From Crateriforma spongiae (GTDB lineage: Bacteria; Planctomycetota; Planctomycetia; Pirellulales; Pirellulaceae), in the NCBI RefSeq assembly GCF_012290005.1, contig NZ_JAAXMS010000007.1, forward strand, positions 167,991 through 231,990: a stretch of DNA of 64,000 nucleotides. The letters run 5' to 3'. Of this stretch, positions 29,417 through 36,884 are shown piece after piece. The notes under the pieces were generated by a model. That model searched no databases. It saw only the letters and a list, made by a program, of their open reading frames with translations, and was not told the origin of the DNA. The number at the start of each line of letters is the position of its first letter. Within the stretch, counting starts at the first letter, position 1. The position numbers and the translations under genes were made by a program.

Positions 29417-29489
29417 TCAGGCACACACGACATCAATGATTCCGGTGACCGGCGAATGGCCTCCGGAATTCGATCACGGATGATGATCC

Positions 29490-30788
29490 ATGTTCGCCAA
29501 TTTCGTCTATCTGTTGATGCTGGCGTTGGCGTCGCCGTGGATCTTGTATCGCGTCATTGCCCATGGTCGGTACCGACGTGGCGGGCGACAGAAACTGTGG
29601 GGCCTGTCACCCAGTGATGCCGAACGATTGCGTGGCGATGACAGGCCGTGCATCTGGTTTCATGCCGTTAGCGTCGGCGAAGTCAATTTGCTGTCCAGCC
29701 TGGTACCCGCGGTTCAGGACGCGTTGCCTCAGTTCCGCTTGCTAGTCAGCACTTCGACGGACACGGGATTCGACTTGGCGGTGGACCGTTTCGGGGCGGA
29801 TCGTGTGTTCTTTTGCCCGCTGGATTTTTCTTGGGCGGTGAAGTCGACGATCCGCCGATTGCGTCCCCGAATGTTAGTGCTGACGGAGTTGGAGCTTTGG
29901 CCCAACTTGATCCGGTGCAGCGAAAGACTGGGCGTGCCCGTCGCGGTCATCAACGGCCGACTGAGTGCGACCAGCGCTCGTCGCTATCAACAGTTTGGCT
30001 GGTTCTTGAAGCCCACATTCCATCGGATCGACTGGTTGGGAGCCCAAGACGAAACTGCGGCTCGGCGATTTCGTGATTGTGGATGTTCCGACGTGGATGT
30101 CACCGGTTCGCTTAAGTTTGATGGTGCGCCGGACAACCGTGACGATCCCAGGGTGCTCGCGTTGGCGGATTGGGCCGGCGTCGCGCCCTGGCAACGGGTG
30201 TGGTGTGTCGGCAGCACACAAGCCGGTGAAGAAGCGATGGCTTTGGCAGTGTTTCAAGATCTTGCACCGGAGCATCCCGAGCTGCGTTTCATCTTGGTTC
30301 CGCGTCATCAACAACGATTCGATGAAGTCGCCCAGCTGATTGAAGATTCGGGGCTTTCATTGCGGCGACGCAGTCGATCGGCTGATGCCGTATCCAATGC
30401 CTGGGATGCCGATACCGTCATCTTGGTCGATACCATTGGTGAACTGCGTCAGTGGTGGGGAGTCAGCCAGATCGCGACGGTCGGCGGCAGCTTTGGTGAT
30501 CGCGGCGGTCAAAACATGCTGGAACCGGCTGGCTACGGGTGCGCGGTTTCTTTCGGACCGAATACCAAGAATTTTGCGGCGATCGCAGGCGGATTGTTGG
30601 ATGTGCAAGGGGCTGTGCGGGTCCAGGACGAGAGTGAACTGAACCAATTCGTTCGGCGGTGCCTGGATGATGTGCCGTCGGCAGATCGGCTGGGGATCAA
30701 CGCACGTCGGTACGTGGCCCAGCATCAGGGGGCGACCGGCCGAACCGTGGATGCAGTGAAACGCCTGCTGCAGCGTCAGGCTGGCTGA
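29490..30788 (+). CDS. waaA: 3-deoxy-D-manno-octulosonic acid (Kdo) transferase
   Basis: A 432-aa GT30 family enzyme that adds Kdo to lipid A precursors at the inner membrane. The N-terminal membrane anchor (residues about 3-22, FVYLLMLALASPWILYRV) is followed by HAVSVGEVN, TSTDTGFDLA, LTELELWPNLI, and, in the C-terminal domain, VPRHQQRFDEV, VDTIGELRQWW and GGSFGDRGGQNMLEP. These include the acceptor-side Glu and the donor-binding Glu of the EP motif. It supports a Kdo-containing lipid A-type outer membrane. It lies 73 bp after secA and may share its transcript. Confidence 0.94.
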   Translation: MFANFVYLLMLALASPWILYRVIAHGRYRRGGRQKLWGLSPSDAERLRGDDRPCIWFHAVSVGEVNLLSSLVPAVQDALPQFRLLVSTSTDTGFDLAVDRFGADRVFFCPLDFSWAVKSTIRRLRPRMLVLTELELWPNLIRCSERLGVPVAVINGRLSATSARRYQQFGWFLKPTFHRIDWLGAQDETAARRFRDCGCSDVDVTGSLKFDGAPDNRDDPRVLALADWAGVAPWQRVWCVGSTQAGEEAMALAVFQDLAPEHPELRFILVPRHQQRFDEVAQLIEDSGLSLRRRSRSADAVSNAWDADTVILVDTIGELRQWWGVSQIATVGGSFGDRGGQNMLEPAGYGCAVSFGPNTKNFAAIAGGLLDVQGAVRVQDESELNQFVRRCLDDVPSADRLGINARRYVAQHQGATGRTVDAVKRLLQRQAG

Positions 30789-30840
30789 TCTTGGCTGGCC
30801 GCAATCGCCCCTCGCACGTGAAAGTCGGCCTGGGGAGCGC

Positions 30841-30879
30841 AGAAAAATGGCCTGGCAACCGGTGACGATTGCCAGGCCA
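30841..30879 (-). terminator. Probable intrinsic terminator for the glycine-rich protein gene (minus strand)
   Basis: TGGCCTGGCAA at 30848-30858 pairs perfectly with TTGCCAGGCCA at 30869-30879 (11 bp, 10-nt loop). Read on the minus strand, the hairpin is followed by a run of five T at 30847-30843, so it fits a Rho-independent terminator for the gene ending at 31045. It may also stop waaA transcripts from the other side, but no T-run follows on the plus strand. Confidence 0.7.
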
Positions 30880-30896
30880 TCGATCAAACCATAGCA

Positions 30897-30927
30897 GGAC
30901 AGACACTCACCCAATGAGTGTCTGTCC
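30897..30927. repeat. Perfect 13-bp-arm palindromic element
   Basis: GGACAGACACTCA (30897-30909) and TGAGTGTCTGTCC (30915-30927) form a perfect inverted repeat with a 5-nt loop. It lies between the convergent waaA and glycine-rich protein genes and has no T-tract. Its long perfect stem and GGACAGACACTC core look like a dispersed REP-type element; similar GACAGACACTC palindromes may recur in Pirellulaceae genomes, but that is recollection, not checked. Confidence 0.6.
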
Positions 30928-30980
30928 CTATCGGTGTCGTCGGAGCGTACGAGCGACAACCGAGTGCGGTTTGTTTTTTA

Positions 30981-31004
30981 CCGGACGCGTTTTGCCGCGT
31001 CCGG
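30981..31004. repeat. 9-bp-arm palindrome following a T-run
   Basis: CCGGACGCG (30981-30989) and CGCGTCCGG (30996-31004) form a perfect stem with a TTTTGC loop. A T-run (30974-30979) precedes it on the plus strand. It lies about 40 bp after the stop of the glycine-rich gene and forms a cluster with the two upstream hairpins. It could be a bidirectional stop element or part of a repeat. Confidence 0.5.
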
Positions 31005-31044
31005 CGTAAAGCCGCGGGACGACACTGTCCGTGGGGAATCCGAA

Positions 31045-31920
31045 TTACTCGGGACGTCCACCGCCGCGACCGCCACGGCCACCGCCGTCGCCACCGCGTC
31101 CGCCACGACCACCTCCGGGTCCGCCGCCGGGGCCACCGAATCCGCCGCGGCCGCCGCCGAATCCGCCACGGCGTTCGGGCATTTCAAAAGGCTTGCCCTT
31201 CATTTCTTCGAATTTTTTCTTTTGCTCGCTGGTCAGCACGGCAAGGGTTTCGGTTTCCAGCTTTTCTTGCATACCGGCAAAGGCTTCCTGCATCGCTTCA
31301 CGCATCTTATCGCGATCGCCCGATTCACGGGCCTCGGCAATCTTTTCTTGGATGCCGTCACGCAAATTTTCGCCGACCTTGCGAATCTTTTCCTTTTGCT
31401 CGTCGCTCAAACCCAGCTCTTTGACAACTTCAGCGTCACGCAGTGCGTTGATGCCTTGGACTTGGATGTTGATTTGCTTCAGGCGGTCGTACTGCTCGGG
31501 AAACAGGACTTCTTCCAGTTGCTCGCGAGTCTTCTTCTCCACCTTTTCACGCATTTCTTGCATCTTGGCGAAGGCTTCTCGGCGTTCTTCATCGCTCATG
31601 TCGCGGAAATTGGGCATGTCGCCACGCATTTCTTCCACGATGTCACGGCCGACCTTTTCCAGCGTTTGGACCTGATCGTCCATCAGATCCAGTTCGGTGC
31701 GAACTTCATCGATTCGCAGCAGTTGCAGCATTCCGCCGCCACCGGGACCGCCACCACGGCCGCCGAAACCACCGGGGCCACCCGGACCGCCGCCACGGCC
31801 TCCGAAACCGCCACCGCCACCACCGCGGCCGCCACGTCCGCCTTGGGCTGAAACATCAGATGCGATCAATGCCATCACAGCAACGCACAGGACCAAGGCG
31901 GTCAGACGCGTCAATTTCAT
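31045..31920 (-). CDS. Exported glycine-rich protein with Spy/LTXXQ-like helical core
   Basis: A 291-aa protein with a signal peptide (MKLTRLTALVLCVAVMALIA, cleavage near SAQ at residue 24). A Gly/Arg-rich segment spans about 26-65, a charged helical core about 65-245, and a second glycine-rich tail follows to the end. The core has heptad-like tracts (REAFAKMQEMREKVEKKT, LGLSDEQKEKIRKVGENL) like those in the Spy/LTXXQ family of periplasmic chaperone or metal-stress proteins. This likeness is by pattern only. The start at 31920 is preferred because it leads into the signal; an upstream ATG at 31950 adds ten residues. It ends near the terminator at 30841. Confidence 0.75.
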   Translation of the reverse strand: MKLTRLTALVLCVAVMALIASDVSAQGGRGGRGGGGGGFGGRGGGPGGPGGFGGRGGGPGGGGMLQLLRIDEVRTELDLMDDQVQTLEKVGRDIVEEMRGDMPNFRDMSDEERREAFAKMQEMREKVEKKTREQLEEVLFPEQYDRLKQINIQVQGINALRDAEVVKELGLSDEQKEKIRKVGENLRDGIQEKIAEARESGDRDKMREAMQEAFAGMQEKLETETLAVLTSEQKKKFEEMKGKPFEMPERRGGFGGGRGGFGGPGGGPGGGRGGRGGDGGGRGGRGGGRPE

Positions 31921-32205
31921 CGTTTGGGAACTCGTGTTGGGAGTTGACATAAAGAGAAGACGATCGGGTGCGTGCGACGCACAAAAATGGGCCCACTCCC
32001 GCTCGCGGTACTCTCATTCAAACCACGCCAGCCGTACAGGGTTTCGCGGATGCGAGGGATCACCGAGGCAAAATTTTTCAAGATCTTGCTTGCCGCGTCT
32101 CTACAGTCTGCCGATTCGCGAATGCCGACGCCTGTCACGGGGGGCGCCCCACAGGCCAATGAACTTCCTAACGTCTGTTAACAATCCGAAAAAGGAACCG
32201 AAACG
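31921..32205. other. Divergent promoter region (glycine-rich protein / fasciclin)
   Basis: A 285-bp region serving two divergent genes for exported proteins. No hairpin of note was seen. AAAGGA at 32191-32196 is a good ribosome binding site for the fasciclin gene, 9 nt before its ATG. Confidence 0.45.
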
Positions 32206-32709
32206 ATGAAGCGTTTCATGCTGACCCTGGCCGCCCTGATGATCGTTCCCGCCGTCGCCAAAGCTGACGATCACAAGAGCGGTGAACACGCACAGAAGAA
32301 CATCGTAGAAACCGCCGTTGGTGCTGACGGCTTCAAGACCCTGGTCGCCGCCGTCAAGGCGGGGGGATTGGTCGAAACCCTGAGCGGCGAAGGCCCGTTC
32401 ACTGTCTTCGCCCCGACCGACGACGCGTTCGGCAAGCTGCCCAAGGGCACCTTGGAAACCTTGCTCAAGCCCGAAAACAAAGATCAACTGGTCGGAATCT
32501 TGAAGTACCACGTCGTTGCCGCGAAGGCACCGGCCGCCAAGGTTGTGAAGTTGGATTCGGCGAAGACCTTGAACGGAAACGTCAAGATCGAAGTCACCGA
32601 TGAAGGCGTGATCTTGAACGACAAAGTCAAGGTCGTGAAGACGGACATCATGTGCAGCAATGGCGTGATCCACGTCATCGACGCGGTTCTGTTGCCCTCC
32701 AACGACTGA
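32206..32709 (+). CDS. Secreted fasciclin-domain protein
   Basis: A 167-aa protein with a signal peptide (MKRFMLTLAALMIVPAVAKA) and a single fasciclin (FAS1) domain from about residue 32 to the end. The FAS1 H1 and H2 boxes are visible: GPFTVFAPTDDAFGKLP and VIHVIDAVLLP, with the intervening YHVV. FAS1 domains serve in cell adhesion or extracellular matrix binding. A clear ribosome binding site (AAAGGA, 9 nt upstream) and a strong terminator at 32783 support a well-expressed monocistronic gene. Confidence 0.93.
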   Translation: MKRFMLTLAALMIVPAVAKADDHKSGEHAQKNIVETAVGADGFKTLVAAVKAGGLVETLSGEGPFTVFAPTDDAFGKLPKGTLETLLKPENKDQLVGILKYHVVAAKAPAAKVVKLDSAKTLNGNVKIEVTDEGVILNDKVKVVKTDIMCSNGVIHVIDAVLLPSND

Positions 32710-32782
32710 TCGGCAACCGACATGCTGTACTCCCAGACAATGAATATTGTCTGAACTCAGCCTGGCAAAACCAATCGAAAAG

Positions 32783-32816
32783 CGGCCCCGGCAGTTTTAC
32801 TGCAGGGGCCGTTTTT
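32783..32816 (+). terminator. Rho-independent terminator of the fasciclin gene
   Basis: CGGCCCC (32783-32789) pairs with GGGGCCG (32805-32811), and the inner arms GCAGT/ACTGC extend the stem with one G-A mismatch around a TTT loop. It is followed by TTTTT. The hairpin lies about 75 bp after the stop and is the clearest terminator in the window. Confidence 0.85.
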
Positions 32817-32918
32817 CGTCGGTCAAGTGATCGGGAAACCCGTCCGATCAGTACGCCTTGGTGATGCCGCAATGATCAATGGTTCGGGAAAGTCTTCCGT
32901 TTCCGTCACTCGAAGCGT

Positions 32919-33602
32919 CTAGGAACCGGATGCCAGTTCATCCAAGAAGGGGATGACATTGTCTTCATAGGTGAAGCCTGCTGTGTCTCCGGTGTCGACG
33001 AATTTCTTCAACAGCTTGCCGTCCGCCCCGTAAACAAACACGGCGGGAATTGACGGAATGTCAATGGCTTGGAAAACGGTGTCGCTTGCTGTTTCGCACA
33101 GATAGCTTTCGAACGTTGCATCTAGGGCCTTTAAAACGGCAAGGATTTTGGGCTCATAGCTTTCCGGTGGTTTGGTCTGGCGTCCATCGAAGTCGACGGC
33201 GATGGCGACGAAGTCAAATTCATCGTCTCGTTCCCTGGCCAATTCCGCCAACGACGGTAGTTCTCTTAAACAGGGTTCGCACGACAAGGACCAGAAATCG
33301 ACCACGGTGACCTTGCCGCCGGCTTGGATTCGCTTCTCGATTGCCGGCCATGGCTCGTACCGGATCTCCGGTTCGCTTTTCTCGGCGGACTTCGTTCCGT
33401 CGGGAGCGACGGGTTCGGCCACAGTCTTCGAGGTGTCCGTCACCGATTCAGTATTCGTGACGGATTCACTGCTCGATTCGTCGTCGGCGGTCCCGTCGCT
33501 GACCCGTTGGCCACACCCGGCGACCAGCATCGTCAGGCCACACAGGGCCAAAAAGATCTCCCGCGACCTGCCAAGAATTGTTCGCGATCGACGAATCGTC
33601 AT
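32919..33602 (-). CDS. Thioredoxin-fold lipoprotein (TlpA/ResA-like)
   Basis: A 227-aa protein with a lipoprotein signal (residues 1-30, ending LVAGC) and a Ser/Thr-rich linker, followed by a thioredoxin-like domain. The domain has the VTVVDFWSLSCEPC active site (CEPC, a CxxC variant) and the later cis-Pro segment IPSIPAVFVYG. It is predicted to act as a membrane-anchored periplasmic thiol-disulfide oxidoreductase, for example reducing apocytochrome c cysteines before haem attachment, which would suit a genome rich in CxxCH proteins. ATG 33602 is preferred because it leads into the lipobox; 33677 and 33728 are alternatives. It is convergent with the fasciclin gene. Confidence 0.88.
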   Translation of the reverse strand: MTIRRSRTILGRSREIFLALCGLTMLVAGCGQRVSDGTADDESSSESVTNTESVTDTSKTVAEPVAPDGTKSAEKSEPEIRYEPWPAIEKRIQAGGKVTVVDFWSLSCEPCLRELPSLAELARERDDEFDFVAIAVDFDGRQTKPPESYEPKILAVLKALDATFESYLCETASDTVFQAIDIPSIPAVFVYGADGKLLKKFVDTGDTAGFTYEDNVIPFLDELASGS

Positions 33603-33891
33603 CGGATCAACATTGCTGGGGCGATCATGACCCGTTGAAGCTGGGAAACGAGAAATCGTCTGCGTGGATTTGTTCATCGGTTCACTGAAAGGTGTGCGAG
33701 GACGGAGGTTGGACGCCATTGCCGGCAATCCTGTCGATGGCCGCTCGATGCGTGGGGCGGAAATGGATCGATGTTCAGCCCGACCGAGGATTGATTAGAT
33801 TAGGGGGAACTGCGAGGCGTCACACAGCGTGTCGGATCGTGCCGTTTGGATCAACGCGTCACCGGATGCCGCGGACCGAGCTTTCGACCCC

Positions 33892-34563
33892 ATGATCGAC
33901 TCTATGACCAGCCTTCCGCCAGGCCCGCCGGCCGATTCCGACCCCACGTCGATGTCGACGGCCCAGTTGTTGGTGGCGTCCCAACGAGGTGACAACGAAG
34001 CGTTCGGTCGATTGTTGGATCAGTATCGTGGTTATCTGTTGATGTTGGCTCATCGTTATTTGTCGGAACGGCTGCGACGACGGATCGACCCGTTGGACTT
34101 GGTCCAGTGGACGTACCTGGAAGCCAAACGGGATCTGCACCAGTTTCGTGGCACGACACCGGCGGAATTTGCCGCATGGTTGCGTGGCATGTTGAAACAC
34201 AACGTGGCGTCGGCGGTCACACGACATGTGACGACACAAAAAAGATCGCTGAAACGCGAAGTCACCGTTGGCGATTTAAAGCAAGGGTCTGATGCCGCGT
34301 GGATCCAACAGATGCCGGGCAGCACCACCAGCCCCAGTGGTGTGGCGATCCGAGGCGAAGCGGTCTTGGAATTGTTAAACGCGTTGCACAGCTTGCCGGA
34401 AACACAAGCCGAAGCGATTCGTTTGCGGTACATGGAAGGCTTGTCGCTTTCGCAGATCACTGAACGCATGGGAAAATCTGAAACCGCCGTTGCCGGCTTG
34501 TTGAAGCGTGGCTTGCGAAAGCTACGCGATCATTTTCAATCGCAAAGTAGTCCCTGGTGGTGA
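33892..34563 (+). CDS. ECF-type RNA polymerase sigma factor (planctomycete, kinase-linked)
   Basis: A 223-aa sigma-70 family factor with region 2 (AFGRLLDQYRGYLLMLAHRYL through PLDLVQWTYLEA) and region 4 with its helix-turn-helix (EGLSLSQITERMGKSETAVAG). It lacks regions 1 and 3, as in the ECF class. It is followed after 6 bp by a Ser/Thr kinase gene, the arrangement known for planctomycete ECF factors that are likely regulated by a partner kinase. The region 2 to region 4 linker is long and Gln/Ser-rich. Regulation by phosphorylation rather than an anti-sigma factor is likely, because no anti-sigma gene is adjacent. The start at 33892 is chosen over 33829; ATG 33904 is another option. Confidence 0.9.
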   Translation: MIDSMTSLPPGPPADSDPTSMSTAQLLVASQRGDNEAFGRLLDQYRGYLLMLAHRYLSERLRRRIDPLDLVQWTYLEAKRDLHQFRGTTPAEFAAWLRGMLKHNVASAVTRHVTTQKRSLKREVTVGDLKQGSDAAWIQQMPGSTTSPSGVAIRGEAVLELLNALHSLPETQAEAIRLRYMEGLSLSQITERMGKSETAVAGLLKRGLRKLRDHFQSQSSPWW

Positions 34564-34569
34564 TTCGTT

Positions 34570-36732
34570 TTGTCTGACATCGACCAGCACGATGATCGTT
34601 TGGACGAAGCCTTTGCGGCGTACCTGCGCAGCTGCGATTCTGGCGAAATCGGCAGCCGCGAGGAATTCTTAAGTCAGTTCCCAGACATCGCTGACGAATT
34701 GCGCGAACTGATGGACGTGGCCGATTCATTCGGGCGATTCGGCGGGCAGGCTTCGCAACCAAAGGTCGTCAATCCGATCGCCGAAACCGTCAACCTGTCG
34801 GTCGCCGACCAGAACGATTCGATCGCGGACCCGGCCGCCACGTTGCCGATGGCGAATCGTGGGCACGGTGATCCCGGGCCGACCTTGCCGTTCGACTTGG
34901 GTGATTACCTGCTGAAAAAGGTGATCGGCCGTGGCGGCATGGGGGTTGTCTACTTGGCACAGCAAAAGGATTTGCAGCGTGATGTCGCGGTGAAGATGAT
35001 TCGAAGTGGCATTTTGGCCGACGATTCGGAGGTCCGACGCTTCTATACCGAAGCCCAGGCCGCCGCGCGGTTGCGGCACCCGGGGATTGTCGCGGTATAC
35101 CAATTCGGACGCCGTGCCGGTCACCATTTCTTTTCAATGGAGTTCATCGAAGGAACAAATCTACAAAGCCAGGTGGCCAAAGGGCCGATGGATTTCCAGT
35201 TGGCCGCCCGCTATGTCCGCGATGTGGCACGAGCCATCGCGCATGCCCATGACAACGGCGTGCTGCATCGTGACCTGAAACCGGCAAATGTGCTGATCGA
35301 TCCTGACGACCGCGTCCATGTGACCGACTTTGGTTTGGCAAAGACTGCCGACGCTGACGGTGGGATGACGGGCAGTGGCACCGCCGTCGGAACGCCCCAT
35401 TACATGGCACCCGAACAGGCCGGCGGTCACAGCGATCGTGCGACCCCCCAAAGCGATGTCTATTCACTGGGGGCCATTCTGTTCGCTTGCATCACCGGGC
35501 GTCCGCCCATTGTCGGCGACACCGTGATGCAGACCTTGATTCGTGTGGTGCACGACCCCGCGCCAGCCCTTCGTTCAATTCGGGGGGACGCCCCGGCGGA
35601 TTTGGAAACCATCGTCGCGAAGTGTCTGGAGAAACAACCGGGCAAGCGTTATTCGGGGGCCCAAGCGTTGGCCAGTGACCTGCAGGCCTATTTGGACGGC
35701 CAGCCCATTGCCGCCCGTCCGCGGTGGTTGTTGACCAAGGCTTGGCACTGGATCGAAGGCGTTCCGGTGGTTGCCGCGATCATGGGACGTCGACGTTTTC
35801 ATACGACCGACCAACATCGCCGACTGCAAACGGCGATGTTGACTTTGATGATGTTCATGCCGATGTTCGTTGTGGGGCTTGCCTGGTGGCGACATCACTT
35901 GCGGCATTCGATGCCGGACCAGGTGGTGTTGGCCGGTGGCATGACCGACGGCGTCTATACGGATGTGTCCAATCGGATTGCACGGAGACTGGCTTCGTCC
36001 GTGGGGATCCAAACGCAAGTCGTCCCCACGGGCGGAAGCCTGGAAAACCAACAGCGACTGGTACGTGGCGAAGTCAACATGGCACCCTTGCAGGCGTCCG
36101 CGGTCTCCGGTGATCCGTTGTGTGTCATCGCGCCGTTGTTTTACGAAGTGGTCCATGTGATGGTGCGTCGCGATAGCGGCATTCAAACATTGGATGACTT
36201 TGCCGGTCATCGTGTCGCGGTCGGTCCCAAAGCCAGCGGGTCGCGTGTTGCCGCAGAGATGGTTTTTGATTCGCTGGGATATGGACTGGATGACCCGCAA
36301 CGCGATTTCACGCCTTGGTACGAGTTGCGCACCGACCTGAATGTCGATATCGCGGTTGTTTGCATGGGGCGTGGCAATCGAGTCGTGCGTCGCTGGTTGC
36401 AATCGGGGCAATGGCAGCTGATGGAGGTTCCACGTGCGGACGATATTTCGCTGGAACACCCGACCTTGCGTCCAATGCGAATCAGTGCGGCAGACTATCA
36501 GGGATGCAATTTGCCTGATTCGGGCGTTCGGACAGTCGGTACGATGGCTTTTCTGGCCACACAGATCGATGCACCGGATCCATTGGTCCAGCAAACGTTG
36601 GAAGTATTGTACGAGCCACCGTTGCTGGTCCCCGGGATGATCCACTTGAGCCAGACGACGGAATGGCAGGGGCTGTCGTTTCATCCCGCCGCCCGCCGCT
36701 TCTTTGAAAGTAAAGCCGTTGCGGCTGATTGA
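34570..36732 (+). CDS. Transmembrane Ser/Thr protein kinase fused to a TAXI-type solute-binding domain
   Basis: A 720-aa receptor-like kinase. Residues 1-60 hold a short helical domain (DEAFAAYLRSCDSG) often seen at the start of planctomycete kinases. The kinase domain (about 108-385) has GRGGMG (120-125), VAVK (Lys142), HRDLKPAN (Asp235) and DFG (Asp253), so it should be active. One membrane helix follows at about 421-441. Residues about 449-705 match the TRAP-transporter TAXI substrate-binding family: TGGSLENQQRLVRGEV, MAPLQAS, VHVMVRRDSGI and HRVAVGPKASGSR. It starts with TTG at 34570, 6 bp after the sigma gene. Ligand binding in the periplasm probably controls kinase activity and, by inference, the sigma factor. 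No TRAP membrane genes are nearby. Confidence 0.9.
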   Translation: MSDIDQHDDRLDEAFAAYLRSCDSGEIGSREEFLSQFPDIADELRELMDVADSFGRFGGQASQPKVVNPIAETVNLSVADQNDSIADPAATLPMANRGHGDPGPTLPFDLGDYLLKKVIGRGGMGVVYLAQQKDLQRDVAVKMIRSGILADDSEVRRFYTEAQAAARLRHPGIVAVYQFGRRAGHHFFSMEFIEGTNLQSQVAKGPMDFQLAARYVRDVARAIAHAHDNGVLHRDLKPANVLIDPDDRVHVTDFGLAKTADADGGMTGSGTAVGTPHYMAPEQAGGHSDRATPQSDVYSLGAILFACITGRPPIVGDTVMQTLIRVVHDPAPALRSIRGDAPADLETIVAKCLEKQPGKRYSGAQALASDLQAYLDGQPIAARPRWLLTKAWHWIEGVPVVAAIMGRRRFHTTDQHRRLQTAMLTLMMFMPMFVVGLAWWRHHLRHSMPDQVVLAGGMTDGVYTDVSNRIARRLASSVGIQTQVVPTGGSLENQQRLVRGEVNMAPLQASAVSGDPLCVIAPLFYEVVHVMVRRDSGIQTLDDFAGHRVAVGPKASGSRVAAEMVFDSLGYGLDDPQRDFTPWYELRTDLNVDIAVVCMGRGNRVVRRWLQSGQWQLMEVPRADDISLEHPTLRPMRISAADYQGCNLPDSGVRTVGTMAFLATQIDAPDPLVQQTLEVLYEPPLLVPGMIHLSQTTEWQGLSFHPAARRFFESKAVAAD

Positions 36733-36884
36733 ATCCATACAAGCCGTAGATTCGTCAACTTCTTTGAGCCAAGGCGACTTTCCAGGGCATTGAGCACGAC
36801 GCTGATCGACCGTCTGTCCCAGCAAACCTAGGGTTCGGTAACTGTTGTTCCGATTCCCCTGACGTTTGTTTGCTGTTCCCGTTG

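Noticed and set aside
30934-31851. Plus-strand frames opposite the glycine-rich gene, including a Pro-rich repeat frame at 31031
   Set aside because: The PPPRPP-type repeats are the reverse complement of glycine/arginine codons, so they mirror the real minus-strand gene.
35575-36825. 416-aa minus-strand open frame over the TAXI-kinase
   Set aside because: His/Gln/Arg-rich shadow of the kinase-TAXI gene.
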